Both the position numbers and the translations under genes were made by a program. Positions 13,646 to 28,600 of a stretch of DNA of 64,000 nucleotides are shown here, piece by piece; the first letter of the stretch is position 1, and every line of letters begins with the position of its first letter. The stretch is taken from NCBI GenBank assembly GCA_900660155.1, contig CABFPE010000753.1:217689-281688 (forward strand). The letters are read 5' to 3'. Below the pieces are notes generated by a model. That model had not been told where the DNA came from. It ran no database searches and saw nothing but the letters and a program-made list of their open reading frames with translations. Source of the DNA: Hofstenia miamia (lineage: Eukaryota; Xenacoelomorpha; Acoela; Hofsteniidae).

Positions 13646-16600
13646 AAACATATATTTATACGGCTTGGGTCTTATAATAGCCACTCTTAACTTTTAATTG
13701 GCCTTATATATTACTCCCAACTATACATGATTTTTGCCACCCTAAAACTGTACCATCAAAATGTACCTCTAGCTACCTGCTAATAAATAACTAGCAACTA
13801 ATAAACAACGGCGAACTAAATTATAGCATTGGCAATCAAAAGGACACGATGTAAAATTTTAAATAAGAAAATGTTTTTAGAAACTTTCTTGTAACCTTCA
13901 ATTACTTATTCTTATTTTGTACATCTGGTAGGGGGGTTGGGTGGTCTCAATGGAACGATACATCCAAGAACATGAAGACGAAACTCTTTATTAATTGATG
14001 CAATTCGTAAAAATATTTGGAAACAGTTTCAAAAAAAGCCTAAGACAAGTTTAAACAGTTTTCAAACAACCGCATATATGTAGATCATTTCGTCATTTAA
14101 AATTCCACACCGATGCAAATTTGAGATCTATGAAAATTGTTTAAAACACTATTAAACTCAATTATGATTCGATTGTCCCTTTTCAAATATATCAGGGGCA
14201 GCTTGTTGAAAATATCTAAAACAGTTAGCAATAATAATTTCAATGTATTTTTCAATTGTTAAGTAAATTCATGGCAAAATTTTCTGTTTTAGTTTTTAGC
14301 TTTGTGTCAATGTCCGAGTTGAGTAAGTTGGAAGTGGACCACAAAAATATATTTATCCATTGCGATAGAATCAAACGCAAGCTACATGCCCGTCCATTAA
14401 CTAAAATGAATAAAACAGCAGTGATAATAATAGAAAAATAGCTAAAAATGCACCAACAACTCTGTCCAATGCAAGTGCAGAAATCCGCCATTCATATTTA
14501 TGAGGATCAACTGAATTCACGTCAAGATCATTAAAAGAAGGCAGTTGAAAAACGAAGGAAAGAACAGTAGAGCATAAAATCTTTCTCAAGAAAATGGGAA
14601 TAGAACGTTTGAATTTACCTTCATATAAGCAACATACGACAATTATTTTAAACAAATTGACAGTCTCTATCAATAACTTTAGAATTATGACACTAACAAA
14701 AACTGGAAGAGGATCACTGTTTGCTGGAAGAATGTCTACGAAAAAAAGTAAGTAAAGAAATTCAGCCAAAAATAAAGTTATTGCGTGATTTATTTTCTCG
14801 CCGGAATCAACTGAAATAAATATATTCATTAACGCCAAAAATGTGATAAGCGACGAAGGAATTATCAGCACAGCTATATAATAGTTGGGATTTCGTTTCA
14901 GATTCATCGTGACTGTGATTAGAGAATAACTCAAATTTTGATTTCCACGAATGTGAAAATGCTTAGCATTAGATATATTGAATTTCCTTTGCACAGTCCA
15001 CTCCTGATAAAAAATAGCGGTGTTTGAAAATTCTGAAAGATCAAAAATAGATGAATTCCAAATTAAATGGACAACAGCATCGGGATAGTTTGTTGAGCCC
15101 ATTGTCATATGCACGTCCTGAACATCAAAAGGAAACTGACTAACATCAATTTTATATGGTAGTTTTATGGTGACAGGAAACGATGTGTAGATATCCCCAT
15201 TTGAGTGAACGCTAGCGAATCTCAGCGGAACATAAATCATATCAATTGTATCAAAAAAGCCAATATCGGGAAACCAAACAGACTCATAGGGTATTATGAA
15301 CATAGTATTTCCGCCGTAGGTGGTGCTGGCGTTCCACTGAATTTCAGGCATATTGTAAAGCATGAAAAATGTATTTTGGAAAGTAATTTGTCCGTTCATT
15401 TCGTGCACTTCGAATATTCTATTTAATTCTGAGTAAAAGTGGACTGAATTTACACTAGACGGTTTTATAATTGGTGAATTTATCGTAGAAAAATTTCGTA
15501 GAAACGTATCAGTGACATTATCGCCATTGATGACTTGAGTCAAGAGAATAATAAAACCACTACGTATCAAAATGCCCATTGTTGTAATTGTGCAAGGAAA
15601 TTAATTACCACATTGAAATTTTACTTAACTAGAAAAACCTCTATGAATATATATTAACTCATTAAAAGGCTTTTTTACAACTAATAAATATTGACTAATA
15701 TCAAGAGAACCTTCATCAATAATTGAAATTTTAATAAAAAACACTAAAAAAGCCAAAATTCAGTGGAAATAATCTTAGAACGGGTCTACAAAACTGCATT
15801 TATAGTCGTTGCATTAACACTGACGATTGAAATTTGAATTCAAAAAGTTGAGAGTAACGTTTTAGTTTTTACGCTATTGGTTAAAAATGAATGAAATATT
15901 GTATAAATACATATGGACATAAGGTATATCTACAGGCTCTTAATCATCTTTGCTTCTCTTATCATTTATCATGCAGCACTGTCCTGTAACAGGTGTATTA
16001 TATCATGTATTGCGTGGTGTTTTTTGTAAATTGCCAATTTCGTGCTAGAGAGTAAATCTGGATTAATAAAAAGAGTACATAGGCTTTCTGTGACAGGCTG
16101 TTGCTGAAATAAAGTCCACTTCTTCTAAAATAAGGTCACTGCTCAGAAAATTATTATTTATTTACCTTTTACAACAAAATGTGGTAGCCAATGATCTAAT
16201 AAACACTTTTTAATACAATAATTCGATTTGATGGCTTCATGATATCATGGTGGCAACTGACGTCAGCAAATTGACTACAGTGCCAACAAAATTGAAAAAT
16301 ATAGTCCAAGATCACAATGACACTAATTTGACAGTGGTGGTAAATGATGATTTGATATCATAGTTACATGACACTATGAAGCGAATTTATCGATGAAGAC
16401 AGAAATATAAGTAATAAATATTTAAAAAATTGTTTTACAAACAATGCTTCAGGAAAATTCATAAAAGATCAAAGTCAAATTTTTCTTCAAATTCGAAAAT
16501 GTAAATAACACGTAACTATTTCCACACAATATTCAAAGAAAAATATCCGAGTTGCATTGAATATACAAATATTTTTTATTGGTGTTATACATCAAGATCG

Positions 16601-19600
16601 GGTTTTTCAAAAGTACCAGGAGACAGTCAAATAAAAAGTACTTCGTGGGTTAATTTTCCAAACGTGTAGAAAAGTATCAAAGTCAAATTCATACTGCAGT
16701 ATCTGGGTCTCTCTTATATATACACAATATTAATTGTGAATCGAGCAGTTGTGAAAATCTGCTAAATAATAACCATTGCCATTATACATATCTGCTTCAC
16801 TTTATTTGGCAAAAAGAGACATTTGGAGAGAGAAAACAAACTACAATGCATACTGTGAGTAACCATAGTTTTATCTGAGGGCGTTTCCACAATTGAATAA
16901 AAATGCCTTTTAATTTTCACGGCTTACCCCATATGACACAGCTGTTATTCAATCCAAAGATAATATATGCATTTAGTCGATAAACAAAACAAACACCAAA
17001 TTCTTTATTAGATACAAGCAATTGTATTCTACTTACAAAAAATGTGGGAGGAGCGTACTTCCTTGGCACAGTTTAAGAGTATTCTTCCAATTTTGCATGT
17101 TAGATATTACATATCATAGGGTTGCAGAATTTTTTTAAACTATTTTGAGATCACGGACTTACAGAGCATAAACAAACTTATCACTACATATTTTTTTTAC
17201 GATTGCTAAGACAATGACAAACAAACTACATGCCACTAATAATATGAATGTCGATGTTAAGACATGTAAAATTGCATGAATAAAACGAAAAAAATTGCCA
17301 ATAATACCCCAACAATTCTGTCCAATCCAAGTGCACAAATCTGCCACTCATATTTATGGAAATCCACACTTTTAGCGATCACATCATTAAAACTAGGCAG
17401 TTGAAAGACAGCGGAAATAATTTTGTTGTTCAGCAACTTTTTCATGAGAAAAGGGATGGAGCGTCTAGAGTTACCTTCATATAAATTACAAACCAGAATT
17501 ATTTTAAACAAATTGATAGTCTCTATCAATAACTTGATAATAATGGATTTCACAAAAACAGGAAGAGGGTTGCTGTTGGCGGGCAGAATATCTACATGAA
17601 AAAGCAAGTAAAGAAATTCAGCCAAAAATAAAGTTATTGCGTGATTTATTTTCTCTCCAGAATCAACTGAAATAAATATGTTCATAAAAGCTAAAAATGT
17701 GATAAAAGTCGAAGGAAAGATCAGCACAGCTATGTAATAGTTGGGATTTCGTTCCATATTTGTGGAAATTGTGATTAGAGAATAACTCAAATTTTGATTT
17801 CCACGAATGTGAAAATGCTTAGCATTAGATATATTGAATTTCTTTTTCACAGTCCACTCCTGATAAAAAATATCGGTGTTTGAAAATTCTGAAAGATCAA
17901 AAATAGATGAATTCCAAAATATTTGGACAACAGTATCTGGATAATTCCTCGAGCCCATTGTTATATAGATCTTTTGAACATCAAAAGGAAACTGACTAAC
18001 ATCAATTTTATATGGTAGCTTTACAGTGACAGGAAACGATGTATAGATATCCCCATTTGAGTGAACGCTAGCGAATCTCAGCGGAACATAAATCATATCA
18101 ATTGTATCAAAAAAGCCAATATCGGGAAACCAAACAGACTCATAGGGTATTATGAACATAGTATTTCCGCCGTAGGTGGTGTTGGCGTTCCACTGAATTT
18201 CAGGCATATTGTAATGCACGAAAAATATATTTTGGGAAGTAATTTGTCCGTTCATTTCGTCCACTTCGAATATTCTATTCAATTCTGAGTGAAAGTACAC
18301 TGAATTTACAGTGGCTGGCTTTATAAGAGGTGTGTTCAACTTGAAAAAATTCTGCAAAAACATGTCAGTGAAGTTGTCACCACTGATAATATTAGGCAAT
18401 AAAATCAAAAAAGCCCTTCGCACCCAACTTTCCATTATTGAATTAAGTAGTGATTAACACATTAAATTTCTAGTTTGTGATTAAAATTTAGGCGCATTTT
18501 AAAATTCATGAAAGTTAACTAATATCAAAAGAAAAGCTCATTATATATTTAAATGAAAAGAAAAAATATTAAATAATGAATTGAATGGAAATAATTTGAA
18601 AACGATTCTACAAAGGCTTAAAATGTATACACTACTTTAACGTATATACATTTGAATAAATTTAGAAATCCGAAATCAATGATATTGCATTTATAAGTTA
18701 GAAATACAAATTAAATTGGAAACTAGGCATCAAACAGTTAAATACTTGTAATCGCATTAAATGCTACAATGGTGAAACTATTATAATTAGTTTTATAGTA
18801 ACACAGCCTGATAAAATTATCTGGAAAATTGCAAATTTTAAAAAACTAACTAAAACAATTAAGGGGACATGTCAGGATTGGCAAAAAATGTATTATATTA
18901 CATTTTAAAAGTTTAGAACGTTTTAAAATATTAAAACCATTTGTCTTTGACTTAGATAGACCCAGCTCAAGGTATGAAAATTTTGCTAAAAACCCACACA
19001 GTAGCAAACATTGAATTATGATAAACGTGTTAACATTCACTTTTCTTTTCATGCACATAAACAAAACGCCAGTTTTGCTATTTTTCAGTAGAAAATCGAT
19101 TATAAAAATATTTATGGACGAAACCCTAAATTTTTTTCCAAAATTTTTATATAAATTTGAAAAAATATTAAAAAACTCTGCAAAAACAGTTGTTTTAAAC
19201 AGTGTTTTAATCTGGTGCTGTTTAAAAATGCCAAACCTGGGGCATCACAAACCTGAGAAATCACAAACATTTTTTATTGTACAATGTACATGGTTTGCAT
19301 TTTAGAAACTGCCCTAGTTGATAGTTTTCCGTTTTTCTGCACAGATAAAGCTTGATAAAATCAAATCCGACAATTGTTGGTTCTTAGATGTTCCAACCAC
19401 TGCACCACTTAAAACTGTATTAATTTTTGTGTTACTTATATATTAGACAAAAAATTGTTGGATTTTCAAAAGCCCCATCATTTGATTCGATCTTTGCAGT
19501 AAACCTGTATAATATTGAAATTTATGTTAAAAATATTGTAACGATTTTCTTCAAAAACATTCTTCAAGAAATTTAAACTGGGTGGCAATCATAAAGTGAA

Positions 19601-22600
19601 ATTAGTGGTCGTAGAATGAAAACTTTTTGAAATATCGTATGTTGAGAAATAATCATAATTGGTTGAAATATATGAAATAACTTGAAAAAGAAACTATTTG
19701 AATCAAAATGCATAAAAACGCAAAAAGGTTACAGTGAACTTCTCTATACATTTCATACTTTAAATGTATAACAATCCGGGAAAAAGTTAATAATAGTAAG
19801 CTGCAATTCCAGACGCAGTTCCAACCCATCCGAAAAATTGCGGAGTTTGTATATATTATAAAATATTCTATTTTTGAATTTAATACTTTGATAGAAATTG
19901 AGTGTTAATATTAGAATTACATTATAAAAAATATCCAAAAATTTAAATTTCTTTGCCAAAATCAAGAGTTCAACCAAGTGATTTAAAAACGGATAAATTT
20001 AAAAAATCATTCTGAATGTGACACTTGAGATAAACCCATCCGAAAAATTGCGGAGTTTGTATATATTATAAAATATTCTATTTTTGAATTTAATACTTTG
20101 ATAGAAATTGAGTGTTAATATTAGAATTACATTATAAAAAATATCCAAAAATTTAAATTTCTTTGCCAAAATCAAGAGTTCAACCAAGTGATTTAAAAAC
20201 GGATAAATTTAAAAAATCATTCTGAATGTGACACTTGAGATAAAAAACAGCGGATATATAAAAAATTCAACAAAGAGCCTAAATCATGCATTCATGGTTT
20301 GCCATAATTATAATCAAATATTTATATCAAAACATCACTAGAATTTCATATTCCCCGATTAAAAGGTGATTTGATTTGTTTCAATAGACTTGTTAAAAAT
20401 TCCTTAGCTGTAAATCAATAAAGCCGATAAATAATTGATTCCCGTGCAGAATGGTAACTGTTGAAAATTAAGTCTATTGGAATTTAAGGAATTGTGGTGT
20501 GTAACAAACTCCTTGGTGGAAGCGAAAAGAGAGCATGGAAAAATTGATTAAAATTCGCACATTAAATACATGAAGTCTTAGTAATCAAGACATCATCAGT
20601 GTAAAAGAATAAAATACGAACCTGAAAATTGTTTTCTGTCGAATGAGGTATGACATTTTGAGAATGTGATCTAAGATAAATATAACATTGAAAAATTAAA
20701 GGCAAACTTACATTTCTTTAATAGGGTCTCCTTTCTTTAGTTCAACTAAAACGAACAGGTTAAAAACTTGAAATATATTGTTAAAAAGCTAGAACACATT
20801 GGGAATGTTTAAAGGTGCCCCAGAATTACAAAAATGTTCTAGTCCAATTTTGTGCGGATTAACTTGGGTGGTTAGAGCCAATCGATTAGGGTTATGCTTA
20901 TTGAAAATTTAGAAATTTTTATATCTCAACACTGTTTAGGTGGAGCTTTTGACATAAGTAAAATTACCCCATCTACTTATTTTCCGTTCTAGTGAGCCAA
21001 TATGTTCATAATTTTGCATGTGTAAATCATGAACAATAAAATTTTCAAATTATTGTAATGATGCTGACGTCAGCATTGTGTGAGTTAGATATGTATTTTT
21101 TGTAATTTTAGGTAAAGTCTTACCACCAGCTGAATAAAATCCCATAATGAGTTTTTTCTAATCATGATCAAAGATATATATAAATATATACACACTCACT
21201 GAAAAGTCATAAGATAAAGGCCGATGGAAGGGACATGATTACATTCAAAATCATCGAAAATTCAAAAAAATGCGATTTTTTGCAGTTATCAATATTTCAA
21301 TCTAAAATATTGCAGCGCACTACAACTGTGTAAACATGTACTAAAACATATAAAAATCTTAGTTTGCAATAATAAAACTCAAATACACGTCATATTTTAC
21401 ATACGATAAAATTTAAATAATCAAAAAATGTATAGAATAAAGTCATATTTATAATTAAAAAAATAATAGAATCAGTTCCATATCGTTTCTCACCTCTAAA
21501 TGACTTCAGAAAATTTAATGCCTACCTATAGTGTTCTCTAAATCCCGTATAGTAGAGGCTTGTCGTTCAACCAATGTCGTTAAATCCATTAGTTTAATTG
21601 AAAGCTTTTCGTACTGTACGGTGGCATCAAGTAGCTGTTTCTAAATTAAATCAAAATTAACCCAACAACAACTCAAAGATACATAATTATATAATAAATA
21701 CATAATATATAAAATATTTACCTAACAACATTAAGCTTTATGCAAATTATATATATATACATAAATACCTACCTCCATGTATTTTTTCTACATAACCATA
21801 TATTCTGATTTTTCCACATCAATTCCTGAATTGTTGTAGGACAGTCTTTTAGTAGTCCCTACCTTCATGCAAAATATTTTAAGGATCGATGAGTTTTTTA
21901 GCGAGTAATCGCAAAAAATTTAATTTTCGCCCAAAAACCCCAAGTCCCGCTTAGTATGGAAAATTTTACTCGACATCTATGTAGTGGATTTTTGAAAAAG
22001 TCATACTACCTAGAGGGAGCTATTAGTGTATATATATATATATATATATAAGTACAATATCAACCATTATTAAAAGACAATTCAGAAATAATGTAAATTC
22101 AATAGAAGTGGTAAACGTATTATTTTTTCAAAATCATTTCCAAAAATTTAAAAAAGTTGTATACTACATAATAAAATTTTCAATGATACATTAAAATATG
22201 AAATGCGAATACCTTGTAATCAACCAATGTGGCGTGTAAATCCCCATTGGTTTTGGGCTTGGTAAAGTTGATTGCGTTCTCCAGTTTGTTCATGTGTTCG
22301 CATCCTCTAAATAGAGAGCAACTCAGCAGGCAGAAATGAATAATTCATGAGACGGTCAACAACTGTAAACAAAGGCTGAATTGATCGCGGTGAATGCAAA
22401 TATTTCAAGAGAAACAATCGTCTGCACATGGTTTCAAAATTTAAATCGAAATTTTAGTTAACTGCATAAAATGGGTTACAGTACGTAAAATGTAGTTTGA
22501 ATAAAATGTCAGTAATAACCGCGAATTGTCAACCTCAATGTTGTATTTATTTTTTGGCTGAAACCTATTTTATAGTTATATACAAAAATGAAAATTTATT

Positions 22601-25600
22601 TCGTAAATATATACAACTCGAGTTCTCAATAAATCGATGCAATTGACAGATATGTAAATATCTCACATTGTAAACGAATTTTATATTAAATTTTTATGGA
22701 TGACTTCATCAAATTATAGGACATTTTTACATATTAAGAACGCGTGGAGAGCCGTTCAAAATTTAATTGGTCAGAAGAATACAAAAAATCAATAGACAAT
22801 TTGGATAAACCCAAAGATCAATTACTAATGTATCGACATTTTTAACATGGATTTTGTTTTCAGTTTGATATTGAAATGTCTCTTAACTGTGCGACGGTCA
22901 AGGATTTACTAAAAGAAAGAATAACAATTGGGTAAGTATGTAAAAACTCTTTTCTCGCAAGTTCCCAACCAACAAGGATTTCCGTTATGACTAAAGGAAC
23001 AAAACTTTGGAAACATATTCAATCAGAACAATTGAAAAAATAGTTCTAGTAAGATGTAATGATGATGAATTAAGTTAAACATTACTAAGTAAATGTTTTG
23101 TGCTCATATCTTACTCAGATTGAGCATAGGGATTTTTGGAGTATCCATCAGGAGTGGAAACGGGTTGGATACGGATCGAGTGTGGTTTTTCCATAAATTG
23201 GGTCAATGTTGGGTTATTCAATAACTTTGACATTAACTAATGATATATGTACATGTTTCAAGGCTACATTAACAATTAACAGTGCATTAAATGCAACTGT
23301 TTTGTGGTATGACAACTAATGCATAGCAAAGTATTAAAATTTTTCACTACTGGCTAGTTAGTTGTGTGAAAAACATATATTTTTGTTTATTTTGATGACA
23401 TATTGCATTTTTCAACCCGAATCTCCATTGACATTAATCTAAACTGCCTTGAACACAAGCCTGCACTCCATAAAACACATTTTAGATTTTACCTTCGTCA
23501 AACCTTTTCTTACTGTTATGTTCTATTTTACCATTTTATTAACCCTTTTCCTACCAATGTACCTTAAATAGAATTTAGTCTTCAGAAGGCCTCAAAAGCA
23601 AAGAGCTTTTATACAAGATTAAATGATTGATATGCCCTAAATCGTTCTTCTTTGATGCCTAGCAATTCATTACTGTTTCAAAGTGTAATTGTATACATAA
23701 GCATAGATAAACATTAAAGTGCGAAAAATTGTGATAGCAGGGTGAATAATTTCAAAAGGAGATTGGAGTATTTTGCAAAGGTGGGAATTTTTATTGTGCA
23801 AGTGAATTTTGCAGCTGACAACCAAAACTATGTATATATGTGAGTTTCTTGATAAAGCTTTGTACATTGTGCTTGTTTATTCAAGTTTAACTTTTGATGA
23901 TATTTTTATATGCTGAATATTCTGCAATAGTATTGCAGGCAATAAGCTTACTGCTTCGTTAGTTGTAGAATCTGTGATTACCCATTCAAATCTGTACAAA
24001 GTAAAAACTTTATTACTATTACTGTATTGGAAGGTAAAGGACAGTCTACTATGTCACTCTAAGTGATATAGTCTGAGGAAAAAATTTTTTGACTTGCCCA
24101 TAGGTTGCAAAACGTACAATAAATGTAATCAAGCCCTCATAACGCAGATGAATTTGCAGCTGGCAGAGCGTTCTGTATGACTTCTAGTATAAATGAGTCA
24201 TCTGTCCACAACATTGACTTTATGACGAAGATGTCTCATTTAGAATTTCAGTGACATATTTGACGTGCCTTGTGAAAGACCATCTTCAAACATTAGAAGC
24301 TCAGTTGTAGAAGATTTCCGTTTTGATGGTGTCAACCACTGTTCTGGCTTTACTTCACAAGGACAACGTAAAATTAAAAAATATATTTGAAAGCCTCCAA
24401 AGTTCCACAAATGCAACATGATATAACTTCTACACATGACATATAAAAAAATATAGGTGTCATTGATGTCAGGGAACTTAAAATGATTGCTTCTGAAAAA
24501 AATTTTTTTGTCACTAATTCTTCTCTTGGCAGGATAAAGGTTATGTTCATTTGGTTAGTCTTAGTCGGGTCAAATCAATGAAGACGGCTGGGGTCGGGAC
24601 TACATATCATCCAGGTCAAGTTGGGTTGGGCCCAAAAAGTTTGATCCATTTCCAGGTCTTAGGTCCTTCCTTCCTCTAGAACCTAAAAACGGAATATCAC
24701 TGACAATACATTGTTCTCAATTATGTGGCTCAATCTGATGGATTTCTAAAGAACCAGTGTTTATTGTTTAAAAGATTATTACGAATAGCAAATTGAGCAT
24801 TGTCAACAACCTAAAAACAACTACAATCGTATAATTACATAGGCTTTTTTCACTACATGCCACACTTGAACACTTACTGCAAGAAGAGAGTTTCTAAATT
24901 TGAAAGATCATGTTCCAAACGGGAATTGAATTCACGCAATTTTCTGTTTTCTTCATTCACTGCGAGATCTTGTTCTAAATAAAGAGTAAACAATAGACTT
25001 AGAAAACCTGCTTTAATTATTTAGAAATTGAATATTGATTTGAATTTCTCAAATACGAATATGAAAGCTTTAGCTTTATGTTAATGTAACAGCTATGAAT
25101 ACAAATACAATAAGAGAGTAAGTTTTATTATTAATTTATATAGCTACTTTCGATTTCCAATTACATTTCCTTTGCTATAGGAAAGAGTTAAGTATTGATA
25201 AAGTTATTTGAAATATAACACATCAATAAAAAGACAATTTGCATGTAAATACTTTCATTAGAATACAGAACAGTCTACATATTTCTTACGAAAATGATAA
25301 TTCGCATAATTCTATCAATTGATACAAAATTATAAGTTGATAAACTATAGATTTAGCAGACATACCTGAATTCAGGCAACTCTCTGTTGGCGAAGCAAGA
25401 GCCTAAAATAGCAAAAGCTGAGTCTGAATTGAAAGCGTCACTCATTGCTGATAGTGAAATTTTTATAGCCTAGTAGTGTTGAAGTTAAATGGAAACAATT
25501 TGATAGAATGAAATTTTTTCTGAATAACAACTATTTAACACCGAAAATATTCGAGGAAAACTTTAAATGATTAAAATGATTTCAATAGAAACTAACAATG

Positions 25601-28600
25601 AATTCAGTTATTGTGAATGTAAGGAGACACTACCTTACCTTTAAAAATGGTTGTAGATAAAAGCAGACAAATAAGAAATAATTATAGTCAATAAGATATT
25701 CACTTAATGAATGGAGTGGAAAAGGCTATATATATATAGTAGCACCTGAGTAATTAAATTTGGTATCAAATATGTATGAAATATACAAATTTGAAGTATT
25801 TTTCCATATAAACGCTCAAAACTTATCTACATTCACAAATAGTTGAGAAGCCAAAATTCAACAAGTGCACAGTGAATAGAAAAATATGGACCAAATATTC
25901 ATTCAAAGACATTTATTGAATTTAATCGCACGCCACTAATATGAGTTCACTTGTTTACATAATTGTTGCAGAATCATGAAAATGAATGTTGTATAGTAAA
26001 TTCAATAAATATTCCAGAAAAACAAAATAGCTTATAATACATCGGATTTCCTTAGCGCAAAGCCCACGTAAAGTTTTTGAAAAATCAGCGTAAAATCGCA
26101 AAACTCTCACAAATATATGGTGTATTTTATGTTTATGATCATAAAGTGAAACCTTGTATTACTTCTAGCTTAGTATAAGACGTTGCAACATCCCACATAT
26201 GTAACCATGTTTTCGAAAGAATTTTTCATCTATATAAAAGGATACAATAACAAATAATGCATAAATAAAAATTTACTTAATGTGAACAGTAAGCTTCTAC
26301 CAATTTTTACAATTTGCATATTAAAAAGACATCTCAAAAGAAAAAATTGAAACACACAGTAATATAACTAAACTTAAAATCGTATAATTGTATTGCAGTT
26401 AAGCAACTGCATTGATGTCAAAGCAGACTTCTAAATACTTACATGTTGATAATGTTCCTGAACATTATGCAGTTCTTCTTGAAGCGAAGCGGCTCTGTCC
26501 TTCCAAAACTGCAACTTTTCCGTTAGACCTTGCACTGCTTTGTCTTTCTTAATAGAATATTCCTTCATAGCTATATACTTTTGTTTGTATTTATTAAATT
26601 CAGATTTAGATTCGTCGGTTTGACATTCAGAGTTTGCAAAAGAGGATGACTGTGTCTGGGTAGTTTGGTAAGAAAAAGTGTGCTCACTGGAGGCTCTTTG
26701 TGGAATAGATAAACTTTGGGATTGATTTTTAAATATGTAATGTTCGGAAGCAGGATCGCTCACACAGGGTTGGGAAGGTATTTCGCGTTCTACTGAGTCA
26801 TCAGTCAATGGTGAGACCTAAATTTTTAAATGGAAATATTATGTTTACGCATTTATTTACCGTAGTCATGTCGAATGAAAATACTAAACCTGATTAGATC
26901 AGGTTATCTATTTTTTTGCTAACAGGTCAAACCCGAGCTTAACGAAAATTCCAGGCTGTAAGTAAATGCCTGTATTGAAATGCAGCTGTATCAGAGAATT
27001 ATCTCCAGTCATCGCGGAAAATTCGATGCAAAAAACAATAGAATTTTCATGCAATTGTAAGTTTCCCGACGGCAGATGAACTCAATTTTATCGTCAAGAT
27101 CAAAACCATTAAGAAATTGCTTTAAAAACAAAATTATAGCAAGTGACTTCACAAATGCATAGAAAACTAGTTTGTAATATTCGAAAAAGTTTGGTAGTAA
27201 CAACGCGGATGTATGGGAAATGTAATAAAACATACCATATTATAGAAGTATAAATGTATAATAAAGGACAGCTGCACTTTCAATAATAAAACACTCTACC
27301 TGCATGACATCCAGCGATAACAAATCATGAGAATGGCCATTGTGAAAGACGGTTGGAGAACTAAATGGTCAATTTTCACAACAATTAAAACCGCAATTGG
27401 GATTATAAATAGAAATAGCAGCATTAAAAAAAATTCTTTCAATGGAATATCCAAAAATCATGAAAGAGAATAAAGTCAGTAGTAATTGACTCTAAATGAT
27501 TATGAATGAAAACATGACTTACTTTCTTTAGAAGGAAAAGAAAATTTTGAGAACTAGTTAAGTTGGATAAAAATTTTTTGGTAAAAGTATTCAATGATAG
27601 ACACACAGATGACATGCAAAATGGCGGTATATATGAAATTAAAGTAAAGTTGATAAAATCAATAATTTTGGTTTAAAATAGAAAAGGTAAATGATACGTT
27701 ACAGAGTATTAAGTTATTATTATTATTGTATCAAAATTATTAAAAATGCGAAACACACTAATATGTATACGTTGCTCCGAAAAAACCTTTCACTGCTTTT
27801 TGAAAGAAATACTATATGTAATATGTATATGTAACATAGGAAACGAAAAAAGTACACTGCTTTCGAAATCAATAAGTTATATTCCGAGTAGAGCTTTGCG
27901 GGACCAGTCCCGGTCCCGCTGGACAAGATACCGGGAACGGGACCAATAATAAAAGTTCTGGACCGGTACCAGGTAGCACTTAAACACCAAACCATGTCAC
28001 TTGACTCTTGACATATTAGCATTTTGGAAAAGTGCTCCATACAAAACAATTTTAATCGATAATGCGACTTTAATCAATATACAAAATGCGCCACACAGTG
28101 ATTTTATTGTATTATGCAATTTATTTTTTTTAAATTTACTTTTAAATTCATTATTTTCTTAATACCTGTAGTTTTCAGTACCAGGACCGATTTCGGGACT
28201 AAAGTTATCGGGACCGGGACTAAAAATTTGAGGTCGAGCAAAGCTCTAATTCAGAGTCGCGTTGCAAAAAATTCCAATAAATCAATATAACTCAGTAGTA
28301 AGATCTCCATCTAATATTTTTTTTATTATTAGACTTCAATCGCCAATGGATTTTGGGAAAATTGCAAAAGATTTAGAGGGATTGTAAAGAGTTCCTCCCA
28401 TACATTGTTTCTTTTGGAAGCCAGTGAAAATGCTTAATACGTCAATTATGTATGAATCGTACTATAAAAAAAGAAATATATAACAAAGTTATGCCTTAAA
28501 TCTCTATAAACTCGTGCGAGTGCAAGTGTTGCAATGGGCCTAAACTAAATCGGAAACAGATTTGAAGTGCAAAGTAGGTGCGATATACATGTCTGTTAAA

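Larger units (their letters stand above)
11004..14400. other. Intron of the centrosomin-like gene, part downstream of the channel genes
   Basis: This part of the 9.6 kb intron (11004-20621) contains the 38-bp tandem repeat and the TA array with N gap. The 11.3-12.0 kb stretch has short unrecognised frames. No other gene is supported. Confidence 0.5.

Noticed and set aside
13030-13697. Long open frames of about 205-214 residues on both strands
   Set aside because: They consist of TA repeat and unknown bases across the N gap; there is no real coding sequence.
14252-14491. Frame overlapping the 3' end of channel copy A, with a counterpart at 17159-17347
   Set aside because: It starts inside the M4 coding region in another frame. 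The real frame already ends properly after M4, and similarity between the two shadows follows from the paralogous DNA.
15205-15426. Plus-strand frame antisense to channel copy A, repeated at 18061-18288
   Set aside because: It is antisense to the strongly conserved channel coding sequence; its conservation is explained by the sense gene.
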